Source: Inquilinus sp042743185 (GTDB lineage Bacteria > Pseudomonadota > Alphaproteobacteria > DSM-16000 > Inquilinaceae). Taken from it: 64,000 nucleotides of DNA. The DNA lies in the NCBI RefSeq assembly GCF_042743185.1, contig NZ_JBHYMS010000010.1:88985-152984 (forward strand), written 5' to 3'. A program made the position numbers and the translations under genes. Shown here piece after piece: positions 38,581-46,471 of this stretch. The stretch's first letter is position 1. The number at the start of each line of letters is the position of its first letter. The notes under the pieces were generated by a model. That model made no database searches. It was not told the origin of the DNA and was given only the letters and a program-made list of their open reading frames with translations.

Positions 38581-39726
38581 TCAACTCGGCCGCTGGAAGG
38601 CGGGGCGCAGCGGACGCGGCGCGCCGATCCGGCGCAGCCAACCGCGGGCCGGCACCTCGACCAAGCGGTGCAGCAGGATGGAGAGCGGCAGCAGCGCCGC
38701 CACCATCACGGCGATGACCATCAGAGACTGTGCCGCGGAGAAGCCGGCGTCCTTCAGTTCATAACCGGTGATCAGGTGCCAGCCGAGAATCACGCTGTCG
38801 AGCAGCAGCACCTGCGCCAGGTAGACGGCGTAGGAAATCTCGCCGAGGAAGATCATCGGGCGCGTGCCCAGCGCCCGGCCCACCCGCCCCGTGTTCTGTG
38901 CCAGGCAGAGGATCAGCAGGCCGAACAGCGGGATCAGAAACACGCCACGCATGTTCACATGCATCGCCAATACGATGGCCGCTGCCGCAGCCAGCGCCGG
39001 CCCATCGGCCGCCATCCAGCGCGGCGTGCCGTCCCGCCAGAGGCGGTGGAGAACCATGCCGCCGACGAAACCGAGGACGCAGCGCGGCACGCCCCAATCG
39101 GCGGTCAGATCAAGATCGATCTTCGGTCCGGCGGACAGCAGCACGAAGCCGATCAGCGTCGCCATATACAGAAGGAGCAGGCCCGCGGGGCGCAGCCGGG
39201 ACACGACCGGCACCAGCAGCGGGAAGGCGAGACCGACGATCCATTCGGCGCTGATCGACCAGGACGGCCCGTTCCAGGTCAATGCCTCGTAGATGCCGGC
39301 GGCGTTCAGCAGCAGGAGGCTGCCCGGCAGGGTGGCGAGGGTGTGCGGGTTGCCGAAAGCGTCGAGGCCGGAGCGGTCGACCGCGAGTTTCAGCAGTTCC
39401 AGCAATACGAATCCGCCGAGCACGACGAGGTGCAGCGGGTACAAGCGTGCAAGGCGGGCTTTGAGGAACGGGCCTAGCGTCGCCGCGGACGGCCCGTCGG
39501 CAAAGCCGCGGCCGTAGACATGCATCAGGATGAAGCCGCTGAGCGCGAAGAACAGGTCGACGAAGAGATAGCTCTTGCCGAAAAAGAAGGTCACCTCTGT
39601 CGGATGCAGGTTCGGGAAGGACCCGACCGAGTAGTGGAACAGCACGACGCAGAGCGCAGCGATGCCACGCAGGGCGGTCAGGGCGGGGAAATATTGCTGC
39701 TGGCTGCGGGGGAATGCCTCGGCCAT
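38581..39726 (-). CDS. acyltransferase 3 family membrane protein
   Basis: 381 residues from the ATG read from 39724-39726. It opens YFPALTALRGIAALCVVLFH, then SYLFVDLFFALSGFILMHVY, the standard acyltransferase 3 start (R-G-x-A-A..V.. .H and the F-F-x-L-S-G-F-I segment), then LKARLARLYPLHLVVLGGFV and WSISAEWIVGLAFPLLVP. About ten membrane helices. It acylates a surface sugar or other carrier; the substrate is unknown. Unlike the phage copy at 25719, base use here matches the surrounding chromosome. It is separate by 73 bases from the Crp-type gene. Confidence 0.88.
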   Translation of the reverse strand: MAEAFPRSQQQYFPALTALRGIAALCVVLFHYSVGSFPNLHPTEVTFFFGKSYLFVDLFFALSGFILMHVYGRGFADGPSAATLGPFLKARLARLYPLHLVVLGGFVLLELLKLAVDRSGLDAFGNPHTLATLPGSLLLLNAAGIYEALTWNGPSWSISAEWIVGLAFPLLVPVVSRLRPAGLLLLYMATLIGFVLLSAGPKIDLDLTADWGVPRCVLGFVGGMVLHRLWRDGTPRWMAADGPALAAAAAIVLAMHVNMRGVFLIPLFGLLILCLAQNTGRVGRALGTRPMIFLGEISYAVYLAQVLLLDSVILGWHLITGYELKDAGFSAAQSLMVIAVMVAALLPLSILLHRLVEVPARGWLRRIGAPRPLRPAFQRPS

Positions 39727-39810
39727 GGCTCCGGAATGCTGTTGTCGATGACGCCTGATGGACCGAACCATCGGGTCGACGGAACGTTCCCCGGGTTGCG
39801 GCGTCCCGCC

Positions 39811-40308
39811 TCAGCCCCGTCCGGCCAGGGCGCGCTCCTCGACGCCGATGCGGTGGCGCAGCAGCAGGGCGTTGGCGAGCGAGAAGGCGATGGCGATCAC
39901 CCAGGCGTCGAAGGCCAGGGGCAGCACCGCGATCTCCGCCGTCACGATCAGGTAGTTGGGGTGCCGCACCCAGCGATAGGGGCCGCGGCGCACCAGCGGG
40001 GCGCCGGGCAGGCTTAGCACCCGGGTGGTCCAGTACGGCCCCAGCGTCGCCACCACCCAGAGTCTTGCGGCTTGCAGCAGCAGGAACAGGGCCAACATCG
40101 GCCAGGACGGGATGCTGTCGGCCGGCACCAGCAGGAAGACGGCCAGCAGCCAGGCGCCGTGCAGCAGGATGAACAGCGGATAGTGCCGGGCGCCGCTCTC
40201 GACCGCGCCACGGGCGCGCAGCCGGGTCTCGTTGCGGCGGGCATAGGCCAGCTCGCCCAGGCGCTGCGCCGCTACCAGCAGCGCCAGCAATTGCGCCCAG
40301 CCCAGCAT
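39811..40308 (-). CDS. isoprenylcysteine carboxyl methyltransferase-like membrane protein
   Basis: 165 residues from the ATG read from 40306-40308. About four hydrophobic helices. The end GPYRWVRHPNYLIVTAEIAV, with the R-H-P-x-Y core, is the ICMT/phospholipid methyltransferase motif that binds SAM at the membrane. The start overlaps the stop of the type III PKS gene (TGATG), so they are co-translated. In Bacillus bpsA-bpsB and in Streptomyces similar genes the partner methylates alkylpyrone products. The same role is likely here. Confidence 0.85.
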   Translation of the reverse strand: MLGWAQLLALLVAAQRLGELAYARRNETRLRARGAVESGARHYPLFILLHGAWLLAVFLLVPADSIPSWPMLALFLLLQAARLWVVATLGPYWTTRVLSLPGAPLVRRGPYRWVRHPNYLIVTAEIAVLPLAFDAWVIAIAFSLANALLLRHRIGVEERALAGRG

Positions 40309-41339
40309 CAGCCGCAATCCAGCACGGCGAAGCCGGCGCAGAAGCCGGGGCCCAGCGCGCTCAGCAGCCAGCGGCCGGCCATCTGCCGGCGCTTCTCCGC
40401 CAGCACGAACAGCACCGTCACTGCCGACATGTTGCCGTAGCGGCGCAGCACCGCCCGTTCCGCCGCCATCGCCGGGTCCGGCAGGTCGAAGGCATCGCGC
40501 AGCGCCTCGACCACCTTGGTGCCCCCGGGATGGAACACGAAGCCGGAGAGGTCGCCGAGGGCGAGCCCGTGCCGGTCGAGGAAGGCCTCCGCCGCCGGCC
40601 GCAACTCGTGGCGCACCAGCGCCGGGATGTCGCGCGAGAAGATCACGCCGAGCCCGTCCGCCTCGACCGACCAGCCCATCACATCCAGCGTGCCGGGCCA
40701 GCGATGCTCGCCGGTCGGCCCCAGGGCCGGCACCCCGTCTTCCGGCCGGATCAGCACCGCGGCGGCGCCGTCGCCGAACAGCGCCGTGGCGACGACATTG
40801 CTCTTGGTCAGGTCGCCGCGGCGGAAGGTCGGGCCGCACAGCTCCACCACCAGGAGCAGCACCGTACCGTGGAGCGCGCGCGACAGGGCCGCGGCGCGGG
40901 CGAGGCCCAGCACGCCGCCGGCGCAGCCCAGGCCGAAGACCGGCAGCCGCACCGTATCCGGCCGGAACGGCAGCCGCTCCATCAGCCGGGCGTCGAGGCT
41001 GGGCGTGGCGATGCCGGTCGAGCAGATGGTGACGATGGCATCGACGTCGCCGGCGCCGATGCCGCCCTCGTCCAGGCAGCGCCTTGCCGCGTCCTCGAGG
41101 AGGTCGAGCGCCGTGTCCAGGAACACCGCGCTGCGGTCGTGCCAGTCATGCGGGGCGAAGTACCAGTCCAGCGGCACGGCGGAGCGGCGGGTGTCGATGC
41201 CGGCAGCGTCGTAGATCGGCGCCATGCGTTCGAACAGCTCCGGCCGCGCCGCGAAGACGCGCCGGGCGCCCTCGCGCGCCTCGTCCTGGGTGATCACGTG
41301 TCGGGGAACGGCCGTGGCCAGCCCCGCGAGCCTGGGCAT
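40308..41339 (-). CDS. type III polyketide synthase (chalcone synthase-like)
   Basis: 343 residues. The catalytic triad of the thiolase fold is visible: Cys139 in FGLGCAGG, His270 in FVFHPGGTKV, and Asn303 in RRYGNMSA. The order and spacing are those of bacterial type III PKS of the alkylpyrone/alkylresorcinol class. It condenses malonyl-CoA units onto a fatty acyl starter in the cytoplasm. Starter and chain length cannot be read from the sequence. The partner is the ICMT-like gene immediately downstream; an MFS gene also lies next to it, but 104 bases separate them. Confidence 0.92.
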   Translation of the reverse strand: MPRLAGLATAVPRHVITQDEAREGARRVFAARPELFERMAPIYDAAGIDTRRSAVPLDWYFAPHDWHDRSAVFLDTALDLLEDAARRCLDEGGIGAGDVDAIVTICSTGIATPSLDARLMERLPFRPDTVRLPVFGLGCAGGVLGLARAAALSRALHGTVLLLVVELCGPTFRRGDLTKSNVVATALFGDGAAAVLIRPEDGVPALGPTGEHRWPGTLDVMGWSVEADGLGVIFSRDIPALVRHELRPAAEAFLDRHGLALGDLSGFVFHPGGTKVVEALRDAFDLPDPAMAAERAVLRRYGNMSAVTVLFVLAEKRRQMAGRWLLSALGPGFCAGFAVLDCG

Positions 41340-41443
41340 ACTCTACCTCCGCGGGGTCCGCCCCGCTCAGGGTGAGACCAGGGAACTGGTCCGTCCAGGC
41401 TGTTCGGACAGGGCGACCGCCGCGTTTCCGGCAGCGAACGGCG

Positions 41444-42634
41444 TCAGGATGCCGCGGGGCCTGTGACCCTGCGTGGCCGCAGCGCCGTCGCGGCGACCAC
41501 GGCGGCGGCGAGGCAAGCGGCGGCCGCGCCCGTCGCCAGCGGCGGGAAGCCGGCGGCGGCATAGCCGATCCCGGCCAGGCCGGTGCCGGTCAGGGTGCCG
41601 AGATAGGTGACGGCGCTGTTCAGCCCCAGCACCGCGCCGCGCGCCTCGGGCTTCGCCCGGGACAGCAGCAGCACCAGGATGTTCAGCCCGAAATGGTTGG
41701 CGAAGCCCCACAGCCCGGTCAGCGCGGCGATCGCGGCGAAGCTGTGCGCCGCCGGCAGCATCAGCGCGTAGATCGCCGCCACAGCCAGCAGCACCAGCGG
41801 GAACAGCCGGCGCGGCCCCAGCCGGTCGACCAGCCCGTCGCCCAGGCTGGCGGCGCCGAAGCCGACGCCGTAGGTCAGCACGATCACCCCCGCCTGGCTG
41901 GCGCTGAGGCCGAGCGTAGCCCGCACATGGTCGCCGATGAAGGCGTAGACGCCGTAGAAGGACGCCATAAAGCCGAGGCAGATCGCCAGCAGCGCCGGCA
42001 CTCCGGGATAGGCGAGGGGGGCGACCAGCGCTCTCAGTCCCGGCCTCGCTGCCCGCGGGCGCGGCGGGGCCGGCAGCCGGGCGGTGCCGAACATGGAGAG
42101 GATTGCCAGGCCCGCCAGCAGCAGGAAGACGGCGCGCCAGCCCAGCGTCTCGGCGACCAGGGCGGCGGCCGGTACCCCGGCGACCATGGAGATCGACCAG
42201 CCGGTCAGCACCCGGCCCAGGACCCGGGATTCCCGGCCCGGCGGCGCGATGGTGGTGGCCAGGGTGTAGATCGAGGGCAGGATGATCCCGGCGCCGAGCC
42301 CGGCCAGCGCCTGGGCTGCCGCGAGCATCAGCCAATGCATGGCGAAGGCCGAGAGCAGCGTCGCCGCCGCCAGCCCGACCATGCCGCCCAGCAGCGCCCG
42401 GCGTGGTCCGATGCGATCGATCTGCGGTGCCAGCAGGAAGGCCGACAGCGCGGTCGCCCCACCATAGGCGGCGATGGCGTGCGAGACGGCCACCGGCGTC
42501 GCCCCCATCGCCGCGGCGACGTCGCCCAGGATCGGGCTCAGCACCAGCGAGTTCGAGCCGACCACGGCGATGCCGGCGGTCAGGATCGCAGTCTGCAGCG
42601 AGACAGCGCTCTGATGTTGATGGTGTTCGGGCAT
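41444..42634 (-). CDS. MFS transporter (DHA1-like efflux)
   Basis: 396 residues, twelve hydrophobic helices. It has the loop 2-3 motif APQIDRIGPRRALLGGMVGL (D-R-x-G-x-R-R) and the helix-5 segment LGRVLTGWSISMVAGVPAAA (antiporter-like G-x-x-x-G-P/A-x-x-G pattern). Such proteins export drugs or small metabolites with proton exchange. It is divergent from the Lrp-like gene (37 bases between), so that regulator probably controls it; an amino acid or related compound is then a plausible substrate. Inference only. Confidence 0.88.
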   Translation of the reverse strand: MPEHHQHQSAVSLQTAILTAGIAVVGSNSLVLSPILGDVAAAMGATPVAVSHAIAAYGGATALSAFLLAPQIDRIGPRRALLGGMVGLAAATLLSAFAMHWLMLAAAQALAGLGAGIILPSIYTLATTIAPPGRESRVLGRVLTGWSISMVAGVPAAALVAETLGWRAVFLLLAGLAILSMFGTARLPAPPRPRAARPGLRALVAPLAYPGVPALLAICLGFMASFYGVYAFIGDHVRATLGLSASQAGVIVLTYGVGFGAASLGDGLVDRLGPRRLFPLVLLAVAAIYALMLPAAHSFAAIAALTGLWGFANHFGLNILVLLLSRAKPEARGAVLGLNSAVTYLGTLTGTGLAGIGYAAAGFPPLATGAAAACLAAAVVAATALRPRRVTGPAAS

Positions 42635-42671
42635 GAGGCGATACTCGCCGAACCTGGTTCGGTCATGAAGA

Positions 42672-43178
42672 GTGATTCACGTGGTCATCGAAAATACGAA
42701 AACGGTTCGGCGCCGGCCCGCCGAGGCCCCATCCCTCGATGCTGTCGACCGAAAGCTGTTAGGGCTGCTCGCGACCGATGCGACACTGAGCTACGCCGAG
42801 CTCGGCCGGGCGCTGAACCTGTCGCCGCCGGCGGTGCATGAGCGGGTGAAGCGGCTGAAGCGCGACGGGGTGATCAAGGCCACGGTGGCGGCGCTGGATG
42901 GGCGCAAGCTCGGCAAGCCGATCCTGGCCTTCATCCATGTCAACACGACCGGCTGGGGCAAGACCCAGGAGATGCTCGACCTGGCGCAGCGGCCGGATGT
43001 GGAGGAGATCCACACCGTCACCGGCGACACCTGCGTGATGCTGAAGGTGCGGACGCAAGACGCCCAGGGGCTGGAGGACCTGCTGCGGGTGATCTACGAC
43101 ATCCCCGGCGTCCAGGGCACGCGCAGCTACATCGTCCTCAGCTCGCATCTGGAGCGCGGGGCGCTGCCGGCCGGTTAG
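42672..43178 (+). CDS. Lrp/AsnC family transcriptional regulator
   Basis: 168 residues from a GTG at 42672 (first codons give MIHVVIENTK); a later start near the HTH is possible. HTH: DAVDRKLLGLLATDATLSYA, then ELGRALNLSPPAVHERVKRL. The RAM/AsnC ligand domain follows: ILAFIHVNTTGWGKTQEMLD, then VEEIHTVTGDTCVMLKVRTQ. Binds an amino acid or related effector. Divergent from the MFS gene. Its last four bases overlap the convergent HxlR gene. Confidence 0.88.
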   Translation: MIHVVIENTKTVRRRPAEAPSLDAVDRKLLGLLATDATLSYAELGRALNLSPPAVHERVKRLKRDGVIKATVAALDGRKLGKPILAFIHVNTTGWGKTQEMLDLAQRPDVEEIHTVTGDTCVMLKVRTQDAQGLEDLLRVIYDIPGVQGTRSYIVLSSHLERGALPAG

Positions 43179-43570
43179 GGAGCGGGTGACGCGTCTATGG
43201 TTTGCGCGGGCCGCAGGCGGCATTCGGCCAGGCGGTCCAGCTCGTCCAGCGCGGCAGCGTGGCGCTGGCCCCAGTCGCACAGGGCGCGCAGCACCGGCTC
43301 CAGGCTCAGCCCCAGCGACGTGGCCGTGTAATCCACCCGCGGCGGCACCTGGCGGAAGATCTCGCGGTGGACCAGGCCGTGCTCCTCCATCTCGCGCAAC
43401 TGCTGGATCAGCACCTTCTGGCTGATCTCGGGCAGCGATCGCCGGAGCTGGGACAGCCGTCGCGGTCCTTCGAACAGGTGGTACAGGATGACCGCCTTCC
43501 AGCGGCCGCCGACCACCTTGAAGGCGCGCTCCACCGGCAGCACCGGCAGCCGCTTGATCGTCTCGGCCAT
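43175..43570 (-). CDS. HxlR family transcriptional regulator
   Basis: 131 residues from the ATG read from 43568-43570. The winged HTH of HxlR is clear: LPVERAFKVVGGRWKAVILY, then HLFEGPRRLSQLRRSLPEIS, then QKVLIQQLREMEEHGLVHRE. It lacks the usual N-terminal Cys. Divergent from the quinone-oxidoreductase-like gene with 98 bases between, the common HxlR layout for redox or electrophile stress. An inverted repeat CAGTATG / CATACTG lies in that gap. Confidence 0.9.
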   Translation of the reverse strand: MAETIKRLPVLPVERAFKVVGGRWKAVILYHLFEGPRRLSQLRRSLPEISQKVLIQQLREMEEHGLVHREIFRQVPPRVDYTATSLGLSLEPVLRALCDWGQRHAAALDELDRLAECRLRPAQTIDASPAP

Positions 43571-43584
43571 GGTCACCTTCTGGT

Positions 43585-43629
43585 CAGTATGGAACGAAAG
43601 GGTGTGTAGAGCCGCAGATCGGCATACTG
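43585..43629. promoter_or_regulatory. inverted repeat CAGTATG / CATACTG in the HxlR-oxidoreductase gap
   Basis: CAGTATG at 43585-43591 and CATACTG at 43623-43629, exact inverted copies, with 31 bases between. HxlR proteins bind as dimers to dyads in such gaps. The wide spacing means the arms may be two half sites of separate operators rather than one. Confidence 0.4.
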
Positions 43630-43668
43630 GCAAAAGGCGCCTTACGCTGTCCAACGCCAGGTGAGGCC

Positions 43669-44649
43669 ATGAAAGCCGTCCAGTTCAGCCGCTTCGGCGG
43701 GCCCGAGGTGCTCGAGATCGTCGAGCGGCCGACCCCGCCACCCGGCCCAGGCGAGGTGCTGGTCCGGGTGCGGGCCGCCGGGGTGAACTATTTCGAGACG
43801 CTGCTGCGCCGGGATCTCTACGCCGTGACGCCCGAGCTGCCGATGGTCCCGGGCGTCGAGGTGGCAGGAGAGATCGAGGCGGTGGGGGAGGGCGTCGACG
43901 CTGCCCTGCATGGCGTGCGGGTCGCGGTGCCGATGTTCGCGATCGGCCGCCCCACTGGTGGCTACGCCGAGTATGTCGCCGCCGACGCCGGTTCCGTCGT
44001 GCCGCTGCCCGACGACTTGTCCTTCGAGGATGCCGTGGCGCTGCTGGTGCAGGGGCTGTCTGCGCTGCATCTGGCGCGGCACAGTCCGCTGCGCGGGCGG
44101 ACGGTGCTGGTCACCGCCGCGGCCGGCGGCGTCGGATCTCTGCTGCTGCCGCTCGCCCGGCGCGCCGGCGCGGAGCGGGTGATCGCCGTGGCGGGCGGGC
44201 CGGAGAAGCTGGATGTCGCCCGCGGCCTGGGAGCGGATCTCGGCATCGACTATCGCGAGTCCGGCTGGGCCGCCAGGGTCCAGGTGGCCACCGGCGGGCT
44301 GGGGGCCGACATCATCTACGACACCGTCGGCGGCGCCGTGACCAAGGCCTGCCTCGACGCCCTGGCGCCGGGCGGCGAGCTGGTGTTCGGCGCGTTGGGC
44401 CGGTTCGAACTCGGGGCCGCCGAGCTGGAAGGAATGATCCTCCAGAACCAGTCCCTGAAGGGCTTCGCCCTGCTGCCGCTGCTGACGCCCGAAGGTCTGC
44501 GGACCGATCTGGCGGAGCTGTTCGCCCTGGCCGCAGCCGGTGCGTTGACGGTGCGGCAGGGCGGGCGCTACCGCCTGGACCAGGCCGCCGAGGCGCACCG
44601 GGCGCTGGAAAGCCGCCGGAGCACTGGCAAGGTCGTGCTGATCCCGTAG
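43669..44649 (+). CDS. quinone oxidoreductase-like zinc-independent MDR dehydrogenase
   Basis: 326 residues. MDR start: MKAVQFSRFGGPEVLEIVER, then GEVLVRVRAAGVNYFETLLR. Rossmann part: VLVTAAAGGVGSLLLPLARR, then KLDVARGLGADLGIDYRESG. The residues that hold zinc in alcohol dehydrogenases are not present; the GVNYFE..LRRG/DLY pattern is of the QOR (NADPH quinone reductase) subgroup. It reduces quinones or enones with NADPH in the cytoplasm. Divergent from its likely HxlR regulator. The next gene, on the other strand, ends six bases away. Confidence 0.9.
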   Translation: MKAVQFSRFGGPEVLEIVERPTPPPGPGEVLVRVRAAGVNYFETLLRRDLYAVTPELPMVPGVEVAGEIEAVGEGVDAALHGVRVAVPMFAIGRPTGGYAEYVAADAGSVVPLPDDLSFEDAVALLVQGLSALHLARHSPLRGRTVLVTAAAGGVGSLLLPLARRAGAERVIAVAGGPEKLDVARGLGADLGIDYRESGWAARVQVATGGLGADIIYDTVGGAVTKACLDALAPGGELVFGALGRFELGAAELEGMILQNQSLKGFALLPLLTPEGLRTDLAELFALAAAGALTVRQGGRYRLDQAAEAHRALESRRSTGKVVLIP

Positions 44650-44655
44650 GAAGGT

Positions 44656-45231
44656 TCAGCCGCGCTCGCGCCGGTAGTGCAGGATCACGGCGCCGGTGTC
44701 GAGCGGCCTGGTCTCGATCAGCTTCAGGTCGATGCGGTCGAAGCCTGGGGCGAACAGACGCTGTCCGTCGCCGAACAGGTTCGGCGTCACCATCAGCCGG
44801 TACTCGTCGAACAGGTCGCGGGCGACGAAGCTCTGGGCGATGCCGGCGCCGCCGAACATGAACAGGTCGCCGTCGCCTTCCGCCTTCAGCCGCGCGACGG
44901 CGCCCTCCAGGTCGTCGCGCACCACCGTGCCGTTCCAGCCGGGATCGCCGGCCAGCGTGGTCGAGAACACGGTCTTGGGCAGCCGGTTCATCACCGGGGC
45001 CCAGGAGATGCCTGCGGCCGGGCTGTCCGGATCGGTTGCCGCCGGCTCCCAGAACGCCTTGTTGAACAGGAAGTTGACCCGGCCGTAGAGCAGGTGGCCC
45101 GCCCGCTCCAGGGCATAGCCGGACCAGTGCGTCGCCAGGTCGTCGGACCATTGCGGCGGCACGAACTCCCCCTTCGGCCCGGTGATGTAGCCGTCCAGGC
45201 TGATGAACATCGACAGGATGGCCTTGCGCAT
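44656..45231 (-). CDS. dihydrofolate reductase family (RibD C-terminal-like) protein
   Basis: 191 residues. The start is MRKAILSMFISLDGYITGPK, then LLYGRVNFLFNKAFW, and later DLFMFGGAGIAQSFVARDLF, then DEYRLMVTPNLFGDGQRLFA. This is the RibD_C/DHFR-like family, which binds NADPH; the 'S.DGyi.g' start and 'GG..la..L...glvDEyrl.v.P...G.G..lF' segment are the signature. The substrate is not known and folate reduction should not be assumed. Divergent from an HxlR gene with two palindromic operators in between. Confidence 0.9.
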   Translation of the reverse strand: MRKAILSMFISLDGYITGPKGEFVPPQWSDDLATHWSGYALERAGHLLYGRVNFLFNKAFWEPAATDPDSPAAGISWAPVMNRLPKTVFSTTLAGDPGWNGTVVRDDLEGAVARLKAEGDGDLFMFGGAGIAQSFVARDLFDEYRLMVTPNLFGDGQRLFAPGFDRIDLKLIETRPLDTGAVILHYRRERG

Positions 45232-45258
45232 GGGTGTCCTCCTCTCGAATTATTCTGA

Positions 45259-45308
45259 TTGCGTATCGCAACTGGTTGCGTTCTATCCATTCCGATTGCA
45301 TATTGCAA
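45259..45308. promoter_or_regulatory. two TTGC-N5-GCAA operators between the DHFR-like and HxlR genes
   Basis: TTGCGTATCGCAA at 45259-45271 and TTGCATATTGCAA at 45296-45308, centres 37 bases apart. The arms TTGC/GCAA are exact in both. A further half-site GGTTGCG lies between them. They cover the promoter region of both divergent genes, which is what an autoregulating HxlR repressor would need. Confidence 0.7.
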
Positions 45309-45328
45309 GCGGAAAAGGAGCGACCCGC

Positions 45329-45823
45329 ATGACCAGCGAACCGCGATCCGGCTGTCCGATCAATCTCACCCTCGAGGCCCTGGGCGACCGTTGGAGCCTG
45401 CTGGTGATCCGCGACATCATGTTCGGCGACCGGCGGCATTTCCGCGAGCTGCTGACCCAGTCGGAGGAGGGCATCGCCTCCAACATCCTGGCCGACCGGC
45501 TGAAGCGCCTGACCGAGTCCGGGTTCCTGACCCGCGCTGGCGACGAGACCCACAAGCAGAAGGCGATCTACAGCCTGGCCGAGAAGGCGATTCAGTTGGT
45601 GCCGCTCCTGGCCCATATGGGCGCCTGGGGCCGCCGCCACATGCCGGCCACCCGCGACCTGTCGATCCGCGCCCAGCTGCTGGAGGAGGGCGGGCCGGCG
45701 CTGTGGGAGGAGTTCATGGAGGACCTGCGCAGCACCCATCTCGGCCGGCCGCGCCGGCGCAGCGGCCCAACCGTTGCCGAGCGGCTGCGCGACGCGTTCC
45801 TGGCGGTCCGTGCCGCCGGCTGA
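45329..45823 (+). CDS. HxlR family transcriptional regulator
   Basis: 164 residues from the ATG at 45329, with AAGGAG eight to nine bases upstream. HTH: CPINLTLEALGDRWSLLVIR, then FGDRRHFRELLTQSEEGIAS, then NILADRLKRLTESGFLTRAG. The Cys near the start (C9 in SGCPINLT) is the redox-sensing position of many HxlR proteins. The C-terminal 40 residues are an added helix (LGRPRRRSGPTVAERLRDAF). Likely represses itself and the divergent DHFR-like gene through the TTGC sites. Confidence 0.92.
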   Translation: MTSEPRSGCPINLTLEALGDRWSLLVIRDIMFGDRRHFRELLTQSEEGIASNILADRLKRLTESGFLTRAGDETHKQKAIYSLAEKAIQLVPLLAHMGAWGRRHMPATRDLSIRAQLLEEGGPALWEEFMEDLRSTHLGRPRRRSGPTVAERLRDAFLAVRAAG

Positions 45824-45904
45824 GGAAATTTTCGAGGCCGTGTCGGAACCTCGGCCAGGGGACCGTCCTTGGGGCATCAAAGATTCAAACCAGGAGATGC
45901 CCCC

Positions 45905-46375
45905 GTGATCCCCACCCCCACCTCCGACCGCGAGCTCGTCCTGACCCGCCTGATCGACGCGCCGCGCGAGAAGCTGTTCCGCGCCTGGACCGAGCCCGAG
46001 CTGATGAAGCAGTGGTTCACGCCGCGGCCCTGGACCACCCCGGTGATCGAGGTCGATCTGCGCCCGGGCGGCTCCAACCTGATCGTGATGCGCGGCCCCG
46101 ATGGGACCGAATCCCCGATGCGGGGCGTCTATCTCGAAGTGGTCAGGAACGAGCGCCTGGTCTTCACCGACGCCTACACCCGCGCCTGGGAGCCGTCGGA
46201 GAAGCCGTTCTTCACCGGCATCATCACCTTCGAGGACGAGGGCGGGAAGACCCGCTACACGGCCCGGGCCCTGCACTGGACCGTAGCCGACCGCGAGGCG
46301 CATGAGAAGATGGGCTTCCACGAGGGCTGGGGCCAGTGCGCCGACCAGCTGGCCGAGCTCGTGACGAAGATCTGA
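45905..46375 (+). CDS. SRPBCC / AHSA1 domain protein
   Basis: 156 residues from a GTG at 45905 that has CAGGAG nine bases upstream. The AHSA1-like part: RELVLTRLIDAPREKLFRAW, then PELMKQWFTPRPWTTPVIEV, then GGSNLIVMRGPDGTESPMRG, and the end HEKMGFHEGWGQCADQLAEL. This fold holds hydrophobic ligands or interacts with partner proteins; in bacteria such genes often lie next to ArsR regulators. Here the neighbour is an HxlR gene 81 bases upstream on the same strand. Function unknown. Confidence 0.85.
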   Translation: MIPTPTSDRELVLTRLIDAPREKLFRAWTEPELMKQWFTPRPWTTPVIEVDLRPGGSNLIVMRGPDGTESPMRGVYLEVVRNERLVFTDAYTRAWEPSEKPFFTGIITFEDEGGKTRYTARALHWTVADREAHEKMGFHEGWGQCADQLAELVTKI

Positions 46376-46386
46376 CGCCGCCGTAG

Positions 46387-46459
46387 GTTGGGTTCGCGTT
46401 GGGCGAACCCAACACCGTTCGGACCGCACCCATGTTGGGTTCGCAGTCGCGAACCCAAC
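46387..46459. repeat. two copies of a GTTGGGTTCGC inverted repeat
   Basis: GTTGGGTTCGC / GCGAACCCAAC at 46387-46413 (loop about five bases) and again at 46434-46459 (loop AGTC). GTAGGTTGGGTTCGC just before the first is the widespread GTAGGTTGGG type of intergenic element. Both hairpins lie between convergent genes and may act as a bidirectional terminator. Confidence 0.75.
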
Positions 46460-46471
46460 CCACTCTTCCGA

